From Neurospora tetrasperma FGSC 2508 (lineage: Eukaryota; Ascomycota; Sordariomycetes; Sordariales; Sordariaceae), in contig NW_009799179.1 of the NCBI RefSeq assembly GCF_000213175.1, positions 1,735,793 to 1,799,792 of the forward strand: a stretch of DNA of 64,000 nt, written 5' to 3'. A program made the position numbers and the translations under genes. Below, one piece after another: positions 32,855-45,100 of the stretch. Within the stretch, counting starts at the first letter, position 1. Each line of letters begins with the position of its first letter. The notes beneath the pieces were generated by a model. The model saw nothing but the letters and a program-made list of their open reading frames with translations, was not told the DNA's origin and searched no databases.

Positions 32855-35800
32855 TTAGTCCTCGTCCTGTTGGTACGAAATCTTACGCATCTCGCCAAGT
32901 CTGTGGCGAGCAGCATTCAATGCGTTTTCGAGTTGAAGGATTTCGACCTGTGATGGGGAGAGAATGACTTGGTCAGCAATGAACCATGATAGGCAAGACC
33001 AAGGGTACCGGAAATAAAAGAAGGAGGAAACCTCGAAGGAAATACGTACCTGTTGCTCCATCTCGCGCACCTTGAACTCGTGCGACCCAAGCTTGCTGTA
33101 GTCCACTTGCTCATCCTCGGCACTGCGGTCCTTGATCATGCTCTGGACTTGTCTGACGAGCGCACGGCAGGCGGCACCGACAGCCTTGCTGGCCTCTTCC
33201 AGGCTCTCCTGGTTCTTGCTCATAAAGCCGGCCTTCACACGGCTGGCAGCCACGAGCTGGGCGGTGGAGGCCGCAACATTATTAGATGCAACGATGAGCT
33301 GCTCAGGGCTGTTGCGGTTGGAAAGAACACCGTCAGCAGTCTCGATGAGAGTGCTGGTAGAGTTAGCAACAGCCTTGGCGGCGGAAATGAGACCCTCGGT
33401 CCATCTGTTGTTCTTCTTGTAGAAGGCGGTGCGCGAAGACGAGCCACGACCAGCTTGTACAATCTCCTGCTGTGTAGCGGTGGCAGCCTTGATGAGCTGC
33501 GCGATAGCAGTAGTAATGGCCATGGCGGCATCGAGGATTGAGTCGTGGACCTTGAGTTCGTAGGTAGTATATCCATCGCGAGGCTTGTTCTTGAGCTTCT
33601 GCAAACGGGCAACGGCAGCAGCAATGGCATCGGCCGCCCTGCTGAGTTCTTGATCGACGATGCCGCCAAGGTCACCCTTGTTAGCGAGCTGGCCAAAGCC
33701 AGGGGCGAAGGTCTCGACAAGCTTGTTCAGCTTTTGTAGGTTGATCTGGACGTCGTTATTGCTGTTGATGACGACGTCGGTCTTCTGAAGGGGATCCATG
33801 CCCTCAAGGCGGAAGCTCAACAGACCGCGGAAGAACTTGACTGTCGAATGGGCAGATGAACGAGCACCGTTGATCAAAGAGTCTCCCTTCTTCTCGTCAG
33901 TAGCGAGGCGAACGAGACCCTTGGTGTTGCTGCACACATCGGCGATGGCGCCAGCGAAAACGTTGGCGTTCTTGATCAGCTCCGCCGGACTGCTGCTGGG
34001 ACCATCGGCGATGAAGACGTTGAAAGCGGTAGCGAACTCCGTGGCACTCGCAGACGCCTTCTCAATCTGCGAGAGGACATAGGAAGGCGAGGCGTTCTGG
34101 TTTCCGGCTTGCATGTCAGAATCGAGCTCATACATGGCATCATCAACACGCTGAACGCTAGCTTGAAGCACAGAGTCGATAATCTCGTTGACCTTCTCCA
34201 GCTGGGAGAGGATCAAAGCGTCCAGCTGGCCGTCAAGGGCTGAATCGGAGACACCCTGGTTGTTCCTGAGCTCATTGAGCTCGATCAGTGTCTGGTCCAT
34301 GCCAGCTTTGTATACCTCGAGCTCCTCCTCCTTCTCGCGAAGTAGCGCTTCAAGATCCGAGCTTCCATCCCGTAGCTTGGCTTGGGCCTCTTCCAGTGCT
34401 CGTGACTTGATACGCAAAGCTTCCTCCAGATCGGCCATCTCGCGGTTGTACTTGGAAAGCATTGTAGAAAGCTCGTTGCCCTTGCTGCGCTCCAGATTAT
34501 CGGCGCGGTCCAAGGCCATCCGCAACTCCCTCTTGAGCTTCTCAACCTCGTCCTTATTCGAGCCTTGCAGCCTGTCCTTTTCATGAAGAGCACGATCGCG
34601 CTCACGAATCATGTCTGCCAGCTCCAAGTTCTTGGTCTTGATCTCACGCTCAAGCTTCTCCCGCTTCTCAATCGCTTCCTGAGCGGAAGCCGCTTTCAGC
34701 TGTACCGTCTTGAACTTTTGGAGGAGATCGAGATGCTCGTGGCGAAGCTGGGAATAGAGCTTCGCAAGCGCTTCATACTTTGTCCTCCAAGTGTTGAGTT
34801 GTTCTTGTAGAGCACGGATTTGGTCGTCTCGGCTGTTTATTTGCTGCCCGTAGTTACCCTGGATTTGTTGCAACTCGCTTTCTAGAGCCTTGACCCTTTG
34901 GTCGTACTGCTGAAGCATTAGTTGATCCCGCTCGTACTGGGCCCGGGCATTCAGATTCTCCTGTTCAAGCTCAGCAAGCCGCCCTTGAGTCTGCCATTGT
35001 GTCTGCTGGGCCATCAAGGCCTCTTGCTCCCTTTGCTGTTGCTCCATCAACCGCCGTTGCTGTTCTTCGAAATCACGTTGCGCTTGTAGTTGTGCTTGCT
35101 GCTGCGCTAGCAACGCCTGCTGCTGCTGTGCTTCCAAAACCCGCTGCTGCTCCTCGTATTCCCGGTTCTGTCTGTCAAGCTCATTCTTCCAGAACTCGGC
35201 CATGTCATCGGGCTCTTCGGATTTCGGTGCTGGGGGCGGAGGTGTCGGGCGCTTTTCGATTTCGTGCTTTGGCCGAGCAGGCAAAGCAGGTGCGTTCTCA
35301 TCCTCGGCCAGGAGGTTGGGCGGATCCTGGGGAAGCTTGGGAATCGTGATCAGACTGGTGAGATAGCGGAGGTTTGAGCACTCGTAGTAAAACTTGACCA
35401 GTCGGTAATGCTGGGCATCGTATCTTCCGCGCAACGGTTCCAGCGCCTCGGCGTCGCCAGTAGATGAGTGCATGGCGCGCAACATGCTGGTGATGAACTT
35501 GTAGATGCCATAGCTTTCGGTGACGAGGGGGACGAGGGCAGATATCCTGCACTCGTTGTTGCCGACGTTCCGGAAGTGAGAGAAGATGAGCTTCTGGAAC
35601 TGGTCAATTTTATCCTGCAGCGTCATGAGGTCGGTAATGGTTTCGTAACCCTCGTTCGGATCGTTGATGGCCTTGAGACTGATGTATTCCTCGTACTCGA
35701 ACGTGCCGTTGAACTCGGGGTGCTGTTGGTGAAAAGAAAGCTTGGCAAGGAGATAATAAACGTATTCCTTGATCAAGGGCCCATATCCACGCATACCTTC

Positions 35801-36193
35801 GCCGCCCATGCCGCGGTTCAGACTGTCAATCCAACCGCGGTTTGCCATGGCCTCTCTCAGTGTCGCCGGGTGGCCCTCCTGTAAGACCTTGTGAATGGTG
35901 ATGAGGGCCTTGAAAGTCTGGACCTCGTCGGCCATGATAGGCTGAACCTTCATGCCTGCCCAGAAGGATTGGGAAGACTTGTGGTCCCATGTGTAAACGA
36001 TACAACTTCGAACATGCTTGCGTTTCGGGGCAGACTCTTCGGCGCTGGTGGCCTTTCGGATGTTGATGGCCAGTTCGGCTTCGGATCTGTGCAGCGGCAG
36101 TATCGGTCAGTATACATGCGCCTCGCTAGCCATTTGGGAAGTATGATATGGACAAACGCACTTGGTATGATCGAGACTCCGTATGGTCGCCAT
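32855..36193 (-). CDS. sla2: SLA2 / Hip1R-type cytoskeleton assembly protein, right marker of MAT
   Basis: Three exons on the minus strand: 36193-36162, 36086-33050, 32947-32855 (introns 75 and 102 nt); 1053 residues. Sla2 links clathrin coats and membrane phosphoinositides to actin during endocytosis. Order: N-terminal ANTH domain (RSLDHTKSEAELAINIRKATS, then CIVYTWDHKSSQSFWAGMK, to about residue 290); a Pro-rich linker; a long Gln/Glu-rich coiled coil (~315-640, with QQQQALLAQQQAQLQ); and a C-terminal I/LWEQ (talin-like) actin-binding domain, ~815-1045, ending MRKISYQQDED. The first exon codes for only ten residues and was placed by the ATG before IRSLDHTK and a GTGCGT donor. SLA2 on the far side of MAT from APN2 is the standard Sordariomycete arrangement. 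Confidence 0.95.
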
Positions 36194-37561
36194 GTTGGGC
36201 AGTCAAAGGGAAGCCGTGTCTTTGAAATGATTATATTAGGTATAGATGGAGTTGGCAGTTGGCAAGTTATTGTGACTGCGACAGCGACCCGTTCTGGCAG
36301 AGGGTTGGGGCGCACGGCTTGGTAGGTGCTTCAATTAAAGATGGAGGAGCAGTCCAAACTGAGCAATAGATGAGCAGAACTCGAGAATATCACGCGGCGA
36401 CGAATCTTGTCGTCGTCGGCGCCGTCGTCGTCGTCAGCCTTTCCACTTGGGCCAACAGGAAGTGAGCTATGACACCTGCGGGTAAAGAAGAAACAGGAGG
36501 AAGGTCGTACGGCGTCTGGGTACAGCCACCTACGGTCTCGCAGCTCCCAGCATCTTGCCTTGGCAATCGTGACCAATGGAAATACCGGAGGCTTCAGTGG
36601 GGGACATTGCAGTGAGGACCCGATTGACGGCCCGCTAATTTGAGATTCATTAAAGACCAGGCCGTCATTTGACTCCCTATGAATGCCCCTTACCCGCTGG
36701 CCGCTTGGTAGCCCAGGTAACTTCATATTGTACCTGGAGACGGGACTGCGTACCACTTGGACGGGATGCATCGAACCGCATGATCCATCCAGCCATCTGA
36801 GACCCCGCGGAGGTACCCACCTCAGAGTCTCTATTGACAGGTACCTCTACCTCTAGGCGGTCTCGCCGGTACAGAGGTACCTACGGATAGAGTAGGTACC
36901 TACATACACGAGATTGCACCTTGATGGGTAACCTCACCTAGAGGTACCTAAGGCACTTTCTACACTGAAAGGTTTCCCTCGCAAGGAAGGGCAGACCGCT
37001 GGGTGAACGCCGCGCTTTATCGGACAGGCCCCGCACCTTCACTCCAGGCACCCGACCTCATTGAACAGCGACAGCCAGGACACGGGCGTGTTGCGCAAGC
37101 TTGGCGCCATCCCGTCATCCATATCATACCCCTGCCCAGTCACTATCACGGGCTTCCCCAGTGTTCGTCACTTGACGTTGGGTGTCGGTGGCAGCCTCAT
37201 TCTGCAAGTGCTGCTTGTGTCGTTCGCGTCACGGGCATCTGTTTGGTATACTGTAGTGTGCTCCATTCTCGACTTATCCGATCAAATTTCATCCTTTTCT
37301 CTCTTTGTTCCATCGCACAACCGTCAAACAAAATCACCCCTTAGCACCGATCGAGTTCAAGCTTATCGCGACCGCCAGTGCAAGCGACGAAGACATACCC
37401 CACCCTACCTTTCACCTGCCCCCCCATAACCATTTAGCAACCTACACCAAACATCTTTACACTCAAGAGGGCCTCCAGTAGTCCAAGTCGCCATCAACCT
37501 CCCCGTCCATCGATTCACCTGCGACAACACATCATCTTGTATCGATTCGACGGATTTCAAG
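36194..37561. promoter_or_regulatory. Divergent promoter, SLA2 / ATG3
   Basis: 1.37 kb. It has five GGTACC palindromes, most as AGGTACCT/AGGTACCTA, within 137 bp (36812, 36840, 36876, 36895, 36943). Pyrimidine- and CA-rich leader sequence precedes ATG3. Confidence 0.6.
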
Positions 37562-38743
37562 ATGAACTTCCTCAGATCAACTGCGGCCACTTTTCTCGAC
37601 AAGTACACGCCTGTCAGCCATACCTCGACATTTCGCAACACAGGACAGATCACGCCAGAAGAGTTCGTGGCCGCCGGTGACTACCTCACCTTCAAGTTTC
37701 CTTCGTGGTCATGGGCCGATGCCGATTCACCTAGCAAGCGCCTCCCATTTCTGCCACCCGGAAAGCAGTTTCTCGTTACACGACATGTTCCCTGTCATCG
37801 ACGCTTGAACGATGACTTTGCTGGCGATGCGGGCCATGAGGAGGCCCTCGTGGAGGGCAACAAGGGTGGTGCCGACGATGACGGCTGGTTGCGGACCGGC
37901 AGCATGACCAGCTCACAGCCCCTCAGGGTACGAGAGGTACGCACCGTCGATGATGCCGGCAACGTTGGCGATAGAGAGGTTGTGGATGAGGACGACATTC
38001 CGGACATGGAAGACGACGATGACGATGAGGCCATCATCCGGGCTGAGGGCGATAACTCGAACAGGCAAGATAACATCTCCACGTCCCCAGCAGTTATGAG
38101 ACACCACTTGGACATATGCTGACTTGACCGCCTCTTACCTACAGTGGGAAGCGCACCTACACCCTCTACATTACCTACGCCAACGCCTACAAGTGCCCAC
38201 GCATGTATATGTCAGGCTATCTCTCCAATGGGCAACCGCTCCCCCCTCATCTGATGATGGAGGATATCGTCGGCGACTACAAGGATAAGACAGTAACACT
38301 CGAAGACTTTCCTTTCTTCTCTCACAGCGTCAAGATGGCCAGTGTGCACCCCTGCCGTCACGCCTCCGTCATGAAGACGTTGCTGGATCGGGCTGATGCC
38401 GCTCTCAAGCTTCGCCGTGAGAAGATGAAAGCCGGCCAGGGTTCGGGAAGCGAACAGGGAATGGAGGGTCTTGTGGATGAGATCAACAAGTTGGACGTCA
38501 GCGGGGCGCATGCGAATGCCGTCGAGGCTGCTCCCGGCGAAGATGCCGAGTGGGAGGAGGTTCCACATGACGTCGCCGACCAGGAGGTGGCCATTCGTGT
38601 GGATCAATACCTGGTGGTCTTTTTGAAGGTTTGTCTATCAGTTTTATCCGGATACCGTGCTGTGCACATGCTGATATTTTCTCTCATAGTTCATTGCCAG
38701 CGTTACCCCCGGAATCGAGCACGACTTTACCATGGGTGTTTAA
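37562..38743 (+). CDS. atg3: Autophagy E2-like enzyme Atg3
   Basis: Exons 37562-38064, 38145-38628 and 38690-38743; 346 residues. Atg3 is the E2-like enzyme that transfers Atg8 to phosphatidylethanolamine. Seen: the amphipathic N-terminus [42 protein letters not shown]; an acidic flexible region ([15 protein letters not shown]); [23 protein letters not shown]; and the active-site HPC in [15 protein letters not shown] (Cys near residue 239). The C-terminus is [17 protein letters not shown]. Intron 1 (38065-38144) must use a GC donor (GCAAGA) to join SNSGKRTY; intron 2 uses GTTTGT. The start codon lies in CAAGATGAAC, and the frame closes exactly at the family C-terminus. Confidence 0.95.
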
Positions 38744-39073
38744 GTCAGACCGCAGCATACATCGTGTTATTGACCTCGTTCGACATCAACTGGGGCCCCT
38801 GGTAGCATTTTCTCCTTTTTTGTTATGCTCTTCAACGCGGGCAGGTTTGGGGTTGGGTAATGGGGCATTATGGGATATGGAGTACTACGGAATTGATAAT
38901 TTGGCTGGCTGGTTCAAGAGGAACAACAATACTCGATCCTGGAAGTCGCTGTTGACGGTATTTAGAACAAACACTAATGTTTTTGACAAAGGAAAGTACA
39001 GGGCTTCTTCCTTAGTACTATATTTATGCATGACTCGAGTGTATCCTTCAACATCCCAAGGCGGTTAAAAACC

Positions 39074-39146
39074 GCCCGGCTAGCTCAATCGGTAGAGCGT
39101 GAGACTCTTAATCTCAAGGTTGTGGGTTCGACCCCCACGTCGGGCT
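39074..39146 (+). tRNA. tRNA-Lys (anticodon CUU)
   Basis: A 73-nt cloverleaf. The acceptor strands GCCCGGC and GTCGGGC pair with one G-U. The D loop is within TAGCTCAATCGGTAGAGC. The anticodon stem GAGAC/TCTC-type closes a loop with CTT followed by AA. The T arm is GTGGGTTCGACCCCCAC. Internal A and B boxes are intact (B box GGTTCGACC at 39125-39133). There is no intron, and CCA is not encoded, as usual in eukaryotes. Confidence 0.96.
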
Positions 39147-39187
39147 CAATTCCCGATGTCCCGAATTACCAGGACACCATGAATTCA

Positions 39188-39193
39188 TTTTTT
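39188..39193 (+). terminator. Possible Pol III terminator of tRNA-Lys
   Basis: A T6 run 42 nt past the tRNA 3' end is the first run of four or more T downstream. Confidence 0.4.
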
Positions 39194-39555
39194 CTTCCAT
39201 TTTCGTTTGTTTTTCTTATTTTTAGCCACATGTTGGATGCTGGGACCAGAAGTGGATTGTCCCTTTTTGAGATACTCCAGACTTGCCCGTGTTCCACCAG
39301 AACCGGTCCTGTTCGCATGCAACAGAAAAATGGCGTCGAGTTTTGTAAACAGCCATATGATTCAGTTTAAAACTGCTTGAGCTGGTACAAAGTTCATCAA
39401 ACCAGAACCTTGTGTATGCTTACAACGCCTGGTGTTATCAAGACCTCCCTGTAACAAGCCGCAATTATTTGGCTGGCCGTCCCTACGTCGTCTATCTCCC
39501 ACTCCGTCTCTGCATCATCAGCTTTCCTTCGTCCCACACCACTGCCATCTCATTC

Positions 39556-40856
39556 TCAATCACTCCCCTCCTCACCCTCCCCTTCATCCTCCTCCTCACT
39601 GACCTCCTCTCCCCTCTCCCTCGCCTCCCTCCTCAACCTCTCTGCCCTCGCTTTCTTCTTCTCCAACAGCTTTGCCAACCTCTTCGCCGCATTGAATACC
39701 CCGTTCGTCCCACTCCCACACGCCGCACAGCTCGGGTCTTTCCGGTACCTTTTCAGCGCACATCCCTCGCAGAAATAATGCCCGCAGCGTGTGACGACGG
39801 GGGAATTCGAATAGGGACCGCGGCAGATAATGCACGCAAAGGGGATGTTTTCCAGGAGAGCTTCTTCGGCTGCTTCGGCGTCTTCTTCTTCTTCAGCAGT
39901 GTTCTTGGGTTTGTTACGGCGGTCGGCGCTGGCGACGACGGTGCCCTGGAGGTTCTTTTTGCCCTTGGTTACGTTCTCCCATTCCTTGTCGAGTTGCCAC
40001 CCGTGTGCGTAGTCTTCGCGAGCGTGGAGGAATTTGCAGTTATCGCCGAAGCCGCAGAAGCCGGTTTGTTTGTAGCTGTTTTGGGCATTTAGTTAGCTTA
40101 GGTTGCAGCTAAGAAGTTGTGACCATACAATTCGGAAAAGAAGGGGAAGGGAAAGGCAGAAAACACTACTCACTCCTTACAAACATCGGGCGCCATATCA
40201 GTAATAGTAATCGTCCTGATATTACTCGGTGCCTTGATCGGCCCAACCTTGCGATTCGGTGCGTTCGGATTCTTTTGTATGTAACTCGCCTGGTTCGCCA
40301 GGCCTCTGTATGTCCCGTCCGGTTCTCGTTCCGAGTTCTGGGCATCATCCTCTCCTCCCACTCTCTTCTTAGTCTTCATCATGGTCCGCGTCCTCCCCAA
40401 CAGATTGCCCACCGACAGATCCTCCTTCTCGTTGTCCTCGTCAAACCAGTTGCTCCCCTTCGTAGCATCCTGCTTTGCTGCGTCCAGCCTTAACGCAGCG
40501 TCCCGGTCGGCTTCGTAGATGGTGTTGCTCCGAATCTGCTCCTCTTTTGTCACTCCACTGTTGGTACTGGCGTTGTGGTCTCGCGACGAGGCCATGACGG
40601 CTGCGCTGTGGTGGTTCTTTTTCCTCCGCTTGATGCGCTGGCCTGTTGCTTCGTCCTCGGAGGACTCGAAGTCGGACGAGTCGTCATCGCTGTCTTTTGC
40701 TGCGGGTGGAGGAGAGGCTGGACGTTTGCGCAGGTTTGCTTTGCCCTTTGCGCCGCGCTTCTTGAAGATTGCGACTGGAGCAATGGGGGCGGCTGGGGTC
40801 GCTGTTGCGGGTTCGGGTGCTGTTGGTGCTGTTGGTGGTTGCTCGGTGTCCGCCAT
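39556..40856 (-). CDS. cwc24: Pre-mRNA splicing factor Cwc24 (RNF113-type)
   Basis: Exons 40856-40174 and 40075-39556 on the minus strand, 98-nt intron (GTGAGT), 400 residues. Cwc24 joins the activated spliceosome and binds near the 5' splice site at the first step. Order: an Ala/Pro-rich and acidic/basic N-terminus (FKKRGAKGKANLRKRP; DSDDDSSDFESSEDE); the conserved [32 protein letters not shown]-type CCCH zinc finger (~225-245), split by the intron; HGWQLDKEWENV; then a C3HC4 RING (FACIICRGPYSNSPVVTRCGHYFCEGCAL, CAACG) at ~290-330, and an acidic tail (EEVSEEEDEGEGEEGSD). It contains two zinc-binding domains as in yeast and human homologues. Confidence 0.94.
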
Positions 40857-42187
40857 TGTGAAGTCCCGGTGACGATATGGGAAGGGATATCAAGTCCGCT
40901 GAATTTGACGGTTTTAGGAGTGATCAAGAATTTTGGGGATGGTTGTTTGAGGCGGGCGGAAGGGTTCGTATGACTTGTGTGCAGGATCTTAGTCGAGGCG
41001 AGACGCGACGGAAGGGTAAAGTGGTCAACGATCCATCATCTGCCCGATAAGAACCATCGATATCGCCAATCGATACGGTGGATTATGTCATATTCAACAG
41101 AAGCTCCCAGACCGAAGCAGACCGCATGCAGCTGACAAATCCTTGGCACAAGTTTGCCCCTTCTTTCAGCTGGATTCCAACCAATTAAGGCTTGACTCGC
41201 AAAGCAGATGCTAACACACTTGCTCAACTGGGTACGCGCTTCAAACCCCCATACATGTGATACGCGTTTGTAGTATTCGATCGATAGAGGTACTTTGATG
41301 ATTACATCAGCTCGTGAGGTGTTACCCATTTTACCTTTCATCTTGGTTTCGCCAGACACTTTTAAATTGTCACCAACCCAAGCAGATGCGGTACTTGCCT
41401 GGGTATCTACCCTCCTGAGCCTCTACAAGAAAATCGCTGCTTAGATGGTGTGATGTGTTTTGTTAGGTCTACCTATGTTTGAACTTATATTATCACAACC
41501 ACACAGATGCAGGAGGACAAGAGTGCGTGTAGTCAAAATGTCTTGCTATTAAATACTGCGTTCCAGCTATCGCTCGCACCACCGTACCTCAACTTATTCC
41601 ACTGAACCTCCCCCCAAACCCCCATCTCCTTCCCATTCCCCCATCTCCTTGGGAAGCCAGAAAAACAGTAACGCAGACAATTTTCCCTTTGAGTCCTCCT
41701 CTTCCCGCAACTCTTTCTTTTCCACATCCAGTTTCATCCCTTCAAGCAATTTGTCGAAGAGTAGCAGAATTCCACGGCTTCTGAACGAAAAAAACGCCCG
41801 CAAACCCAAGAACCTAAGCCAATCCAAAAAGGACTACATGAATAGATAAGAGACAGCGAGGAAGCTGAAGAAAGCCCGAGTTTGGTAGTACAAGGTGCAG
41901 CGACTTGCAGAAAACCCACGAGGGCACCATGCAATGATGGGTCACAAGGGGTCTCTGGACAGAAGCGCAGGCTAAACAAGTAAGAAAACAGCGGATGAAG
42001 TGATCATCAACGTCATGATAAATTCCGTAGTGTATGGTCGGTTGTGTTTTGTTAAAAGCAGAATGGTGGCTGAAGCGATCGATAAGAAGAAAATGTCGCC
42101 AATTAAGGTGGCAATCTGATTTGTGATTTGGTAACGGTAACCCTTCGGCTAGAGACTATCCGACGAAACTGGAGTTTGCAAAACTGT
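40857..42187. other. Intergenic: CWC24 promoter and apsA 3' end
   Basis: 1.33 kb with no supported gene; the frames present (for example 41594-41827 minus) are short and motif-free. Confidence 0.55.
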
Positions 42188-45100
42188 TCATGCCGCAGAT
42201 CGTAGGGTTTCAGCTCGTGATGGTGTAGTACTAGGTCCTCTTGAAGGTCCCCTCGAAGACCCTCTGTGTGTATGGTGATGGTGATGGTGTGTACGGTGAT
42301 TGTGGCCGCGCTTAGAACCACTAGTCAACGTGCCAACATCATGTTTCCCTATGTAAACGTTAGCATACCATACCACGAAAACGTCCTGATAACATAACGT
42401 GAGACTACTTACCATCACAACAAGCTCTGACGTTCTCAAGGCGATCGGCTTCTCGGTCTTGCTGTTCAATCATTTGTCTCACATCCTCAGCGCTGTCCTC
42501 AACTTCACTCTGTTCGTAGATGCCGTGAGATGTGTCTCGACCAGAAACGCTCCTGGTGCCTCTCATGCTGCCAAATTTGCTATCCTTCCAATAGCCACTG
42601 ATCCGACTAAGAGTGCCGACGGATGGGCGATTCTGGGCGCTTTGCCTGTTGGGCGTAAGGGTCGGAATATTCATTGACATGTCAAGGGCCGGCGAGTCAA
42701 CACGAAGCGACCTGGAGTTGTAGGACGACAGCGAAGGTGCGCCACGGGAGCCGCTTGGCGCTTGCCTCGAGTATTGAGGGTTGAAATCGTTGATGTCATC
42801 GCGCGTGATATGCCCGGCTATTTCCTCTGCGTCTGCGTGGCCGTTTTCGTTGGTCCGAAGGAGCAGATAAGAGAGTGCATTGAACCATGTTTCGTGCCGC
42901 TGCCCCGTTGTACAGGTAATTTTGACTGACCTGCCGGGCGAGATGATCACCAGACTCTTGCGGTGCAAACCAGGAGGCATAGGATTATCATCCGTCACAA
43001 CCCGTACAGCCTCGATAGGAACGCTCTTCGCCCTCAATTCGCTGCGACCCGCAGCTGAGGGGTCACGATCACTCCAATACAAGGTTCGTGTGTAAGGATG
43101 AACCCAGAAATATCTGCGATGCCGGTTGTCGGACATCTCTCCACGACCAGCCTTGCGAGTATACTTCCACAGATATTCACCGATCATGGTCTGGGTGATA
43201 GCCTGGATCATGCGAGGGTCGGTACCCGTGCCGAACCCATGTGGATCAAAGTCGCCGTTTTGTTGCATCTGGAACCGCGTGTCCATTTCAGAAACAAAAG
43301 AGGAGACTGATGACTTGCGGCTATGCTGCGTCAAGCGAGACGGTGAATGAACACCGGAAGCCATAGTTCCATGTGCGGAACCAGCTCTGTCCATGGCACG
43401 GGGTGTGGGCGTGCCATGGCCAGACACGTAAGACATGGGAGACATGGGGCGTGTATCGCCATTGGGAGTTCGCGGTCGCAATCCCTGACTTTGATTCCTG
43501 AGCGCAGAGGCTGAGAATAATGGCGGCCCCATGAGACCAGTCATTGGTTGGTTGCCACTTGAGGAGCCAGTTCTGGCAGCTTCAATAGCCTCCCTGTGGT
43601 TAGAAGGTAGGGGTGGAACATCGGTTATGAAAGCCCTGCTACTAGCAGAGCTATTTGGTCTCCTCACGGTTGTTGTTCCTTCGCTAACACTAGTACTGTG
43701 ATCCGCCATCTTGCCCTTTGAAGAAACGATGCTTTCAGGGATCTCCTGGAAACTCCGGTGCCTCCTGATAGTAGAGAGACTGCCGGTACTCAAAGACGAG
43801 TCTGTCCTCTCCAATTCACGAGTGTGGGACTGGTGAGTTCCTGACATCAAAAGCATGTCGATAGCCTCCGAGGTCAATGCTGTTTGCACTTCCTGGTCCA
43901 CAGTAGCCAATAGTACCTTCTGCTGTGAGTCGGCCTTTTGCTCGGGAGTAGACCGTGGGAGGCCTCCCTCAACAGGTGCGTCGGTTTGTGAGTCATTGGG
44001 TATAATGAAAGCATTTCTCTTCGGACTGCGATTCAAGGGAGGCTCGATAGCCAGTGACTGCCAGTCAGCAAAAGCCATTGATGGAGGAAGGCTGAGAGCA
44101 GGCTCCAGGGCGAGAGGCTCGATCTCTTGCGCCAGCATTTCTGAAACAGAGAGAGTCGGCGGCAGAGTAGCGGGAACATTCTCTGGTTCGACATCCAATA
44201 GCTGAATTTGTGAAACGGACATAGCAGGGGGTGGTGTCAATGGTCTTTCCTCAGGCTCAATGTCATTCGCCTGTATCGACGAGAGTGAGAGCGCCGGTAG
44301 AGAGGCGATGGGTCGTTCAACTGGCTCGATATCGCTCGCCTTGATTGAAGAGATGGAGAGCGGTGGCAAGGGAGTAGCTGGCAGCTCGACAGGTTGGATG
44401 TCACTCGCCTGAACTGATGAGATAGACAGTGGCGGCAGAGGAGCCGGCAGTTCTTCGACAGGCTCAATATCACTCGCTTGGACTGAGGAGACCGACAAGG
44501 GAGGCAGAGGAGCAGGCGGTTCTTCGACAGGCTCAATGTCACTCGCTTGGACTGAGGAGATCGACAAGGGAGGCAGAGGAGCAGGCGGTTCTTCGACAGG
44601 CTCAATGTCACTCGCTTGGACTGAGGAGATCGACAGTGTTGGCAAGGGAGCAATCGGTTCCTCGATAGGCTCAATATCGTTCGCTTGGAGCGAGGAGATC
44701 GACAACGTCGGCAAAGGAGCGGGTGCTTCCTCAACGGGCTCGATGGCGCTTGCCTGGACTGAAGATACCGACAATGCTGGCAAGGGAACAGGCGGGAGCT
44801 CAACGGGCTCGAAGTCGTGTGACCGGATGGATGAAACAGCAAGAGCCGGTGAAGGTTCTTCTGGTTCCTGACGGGGCTCCAAAACTTCCGCCTTGATAGG
44901 CGAGAGTGACAACGGCGCCGGCAAGGGCGTAGGTTCGACTCGTGGTTCCATATCCTCTGATACAATCGACGAGAAGCCGAGGGCGACAGGCAGCGCCTTC
45001 TCCTTGATTTCCTTCGGTGCCTCCACCACTGTGACCACAGTAGGTGCTTCCACTGGTATTTCAACCGGTTCAACTTGTTCCGAGAGAACATGCGAAAAGG

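Larger units (their letters stand above)
38744..39555. other. ATG3 3' end, tRNA-Lys and CWC24 3' end
   Basis: Apart from the tRNA gene (39074-39146), the two flanks (330 and 409 bp) contain no gene I can support. Confidence 0.6.
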
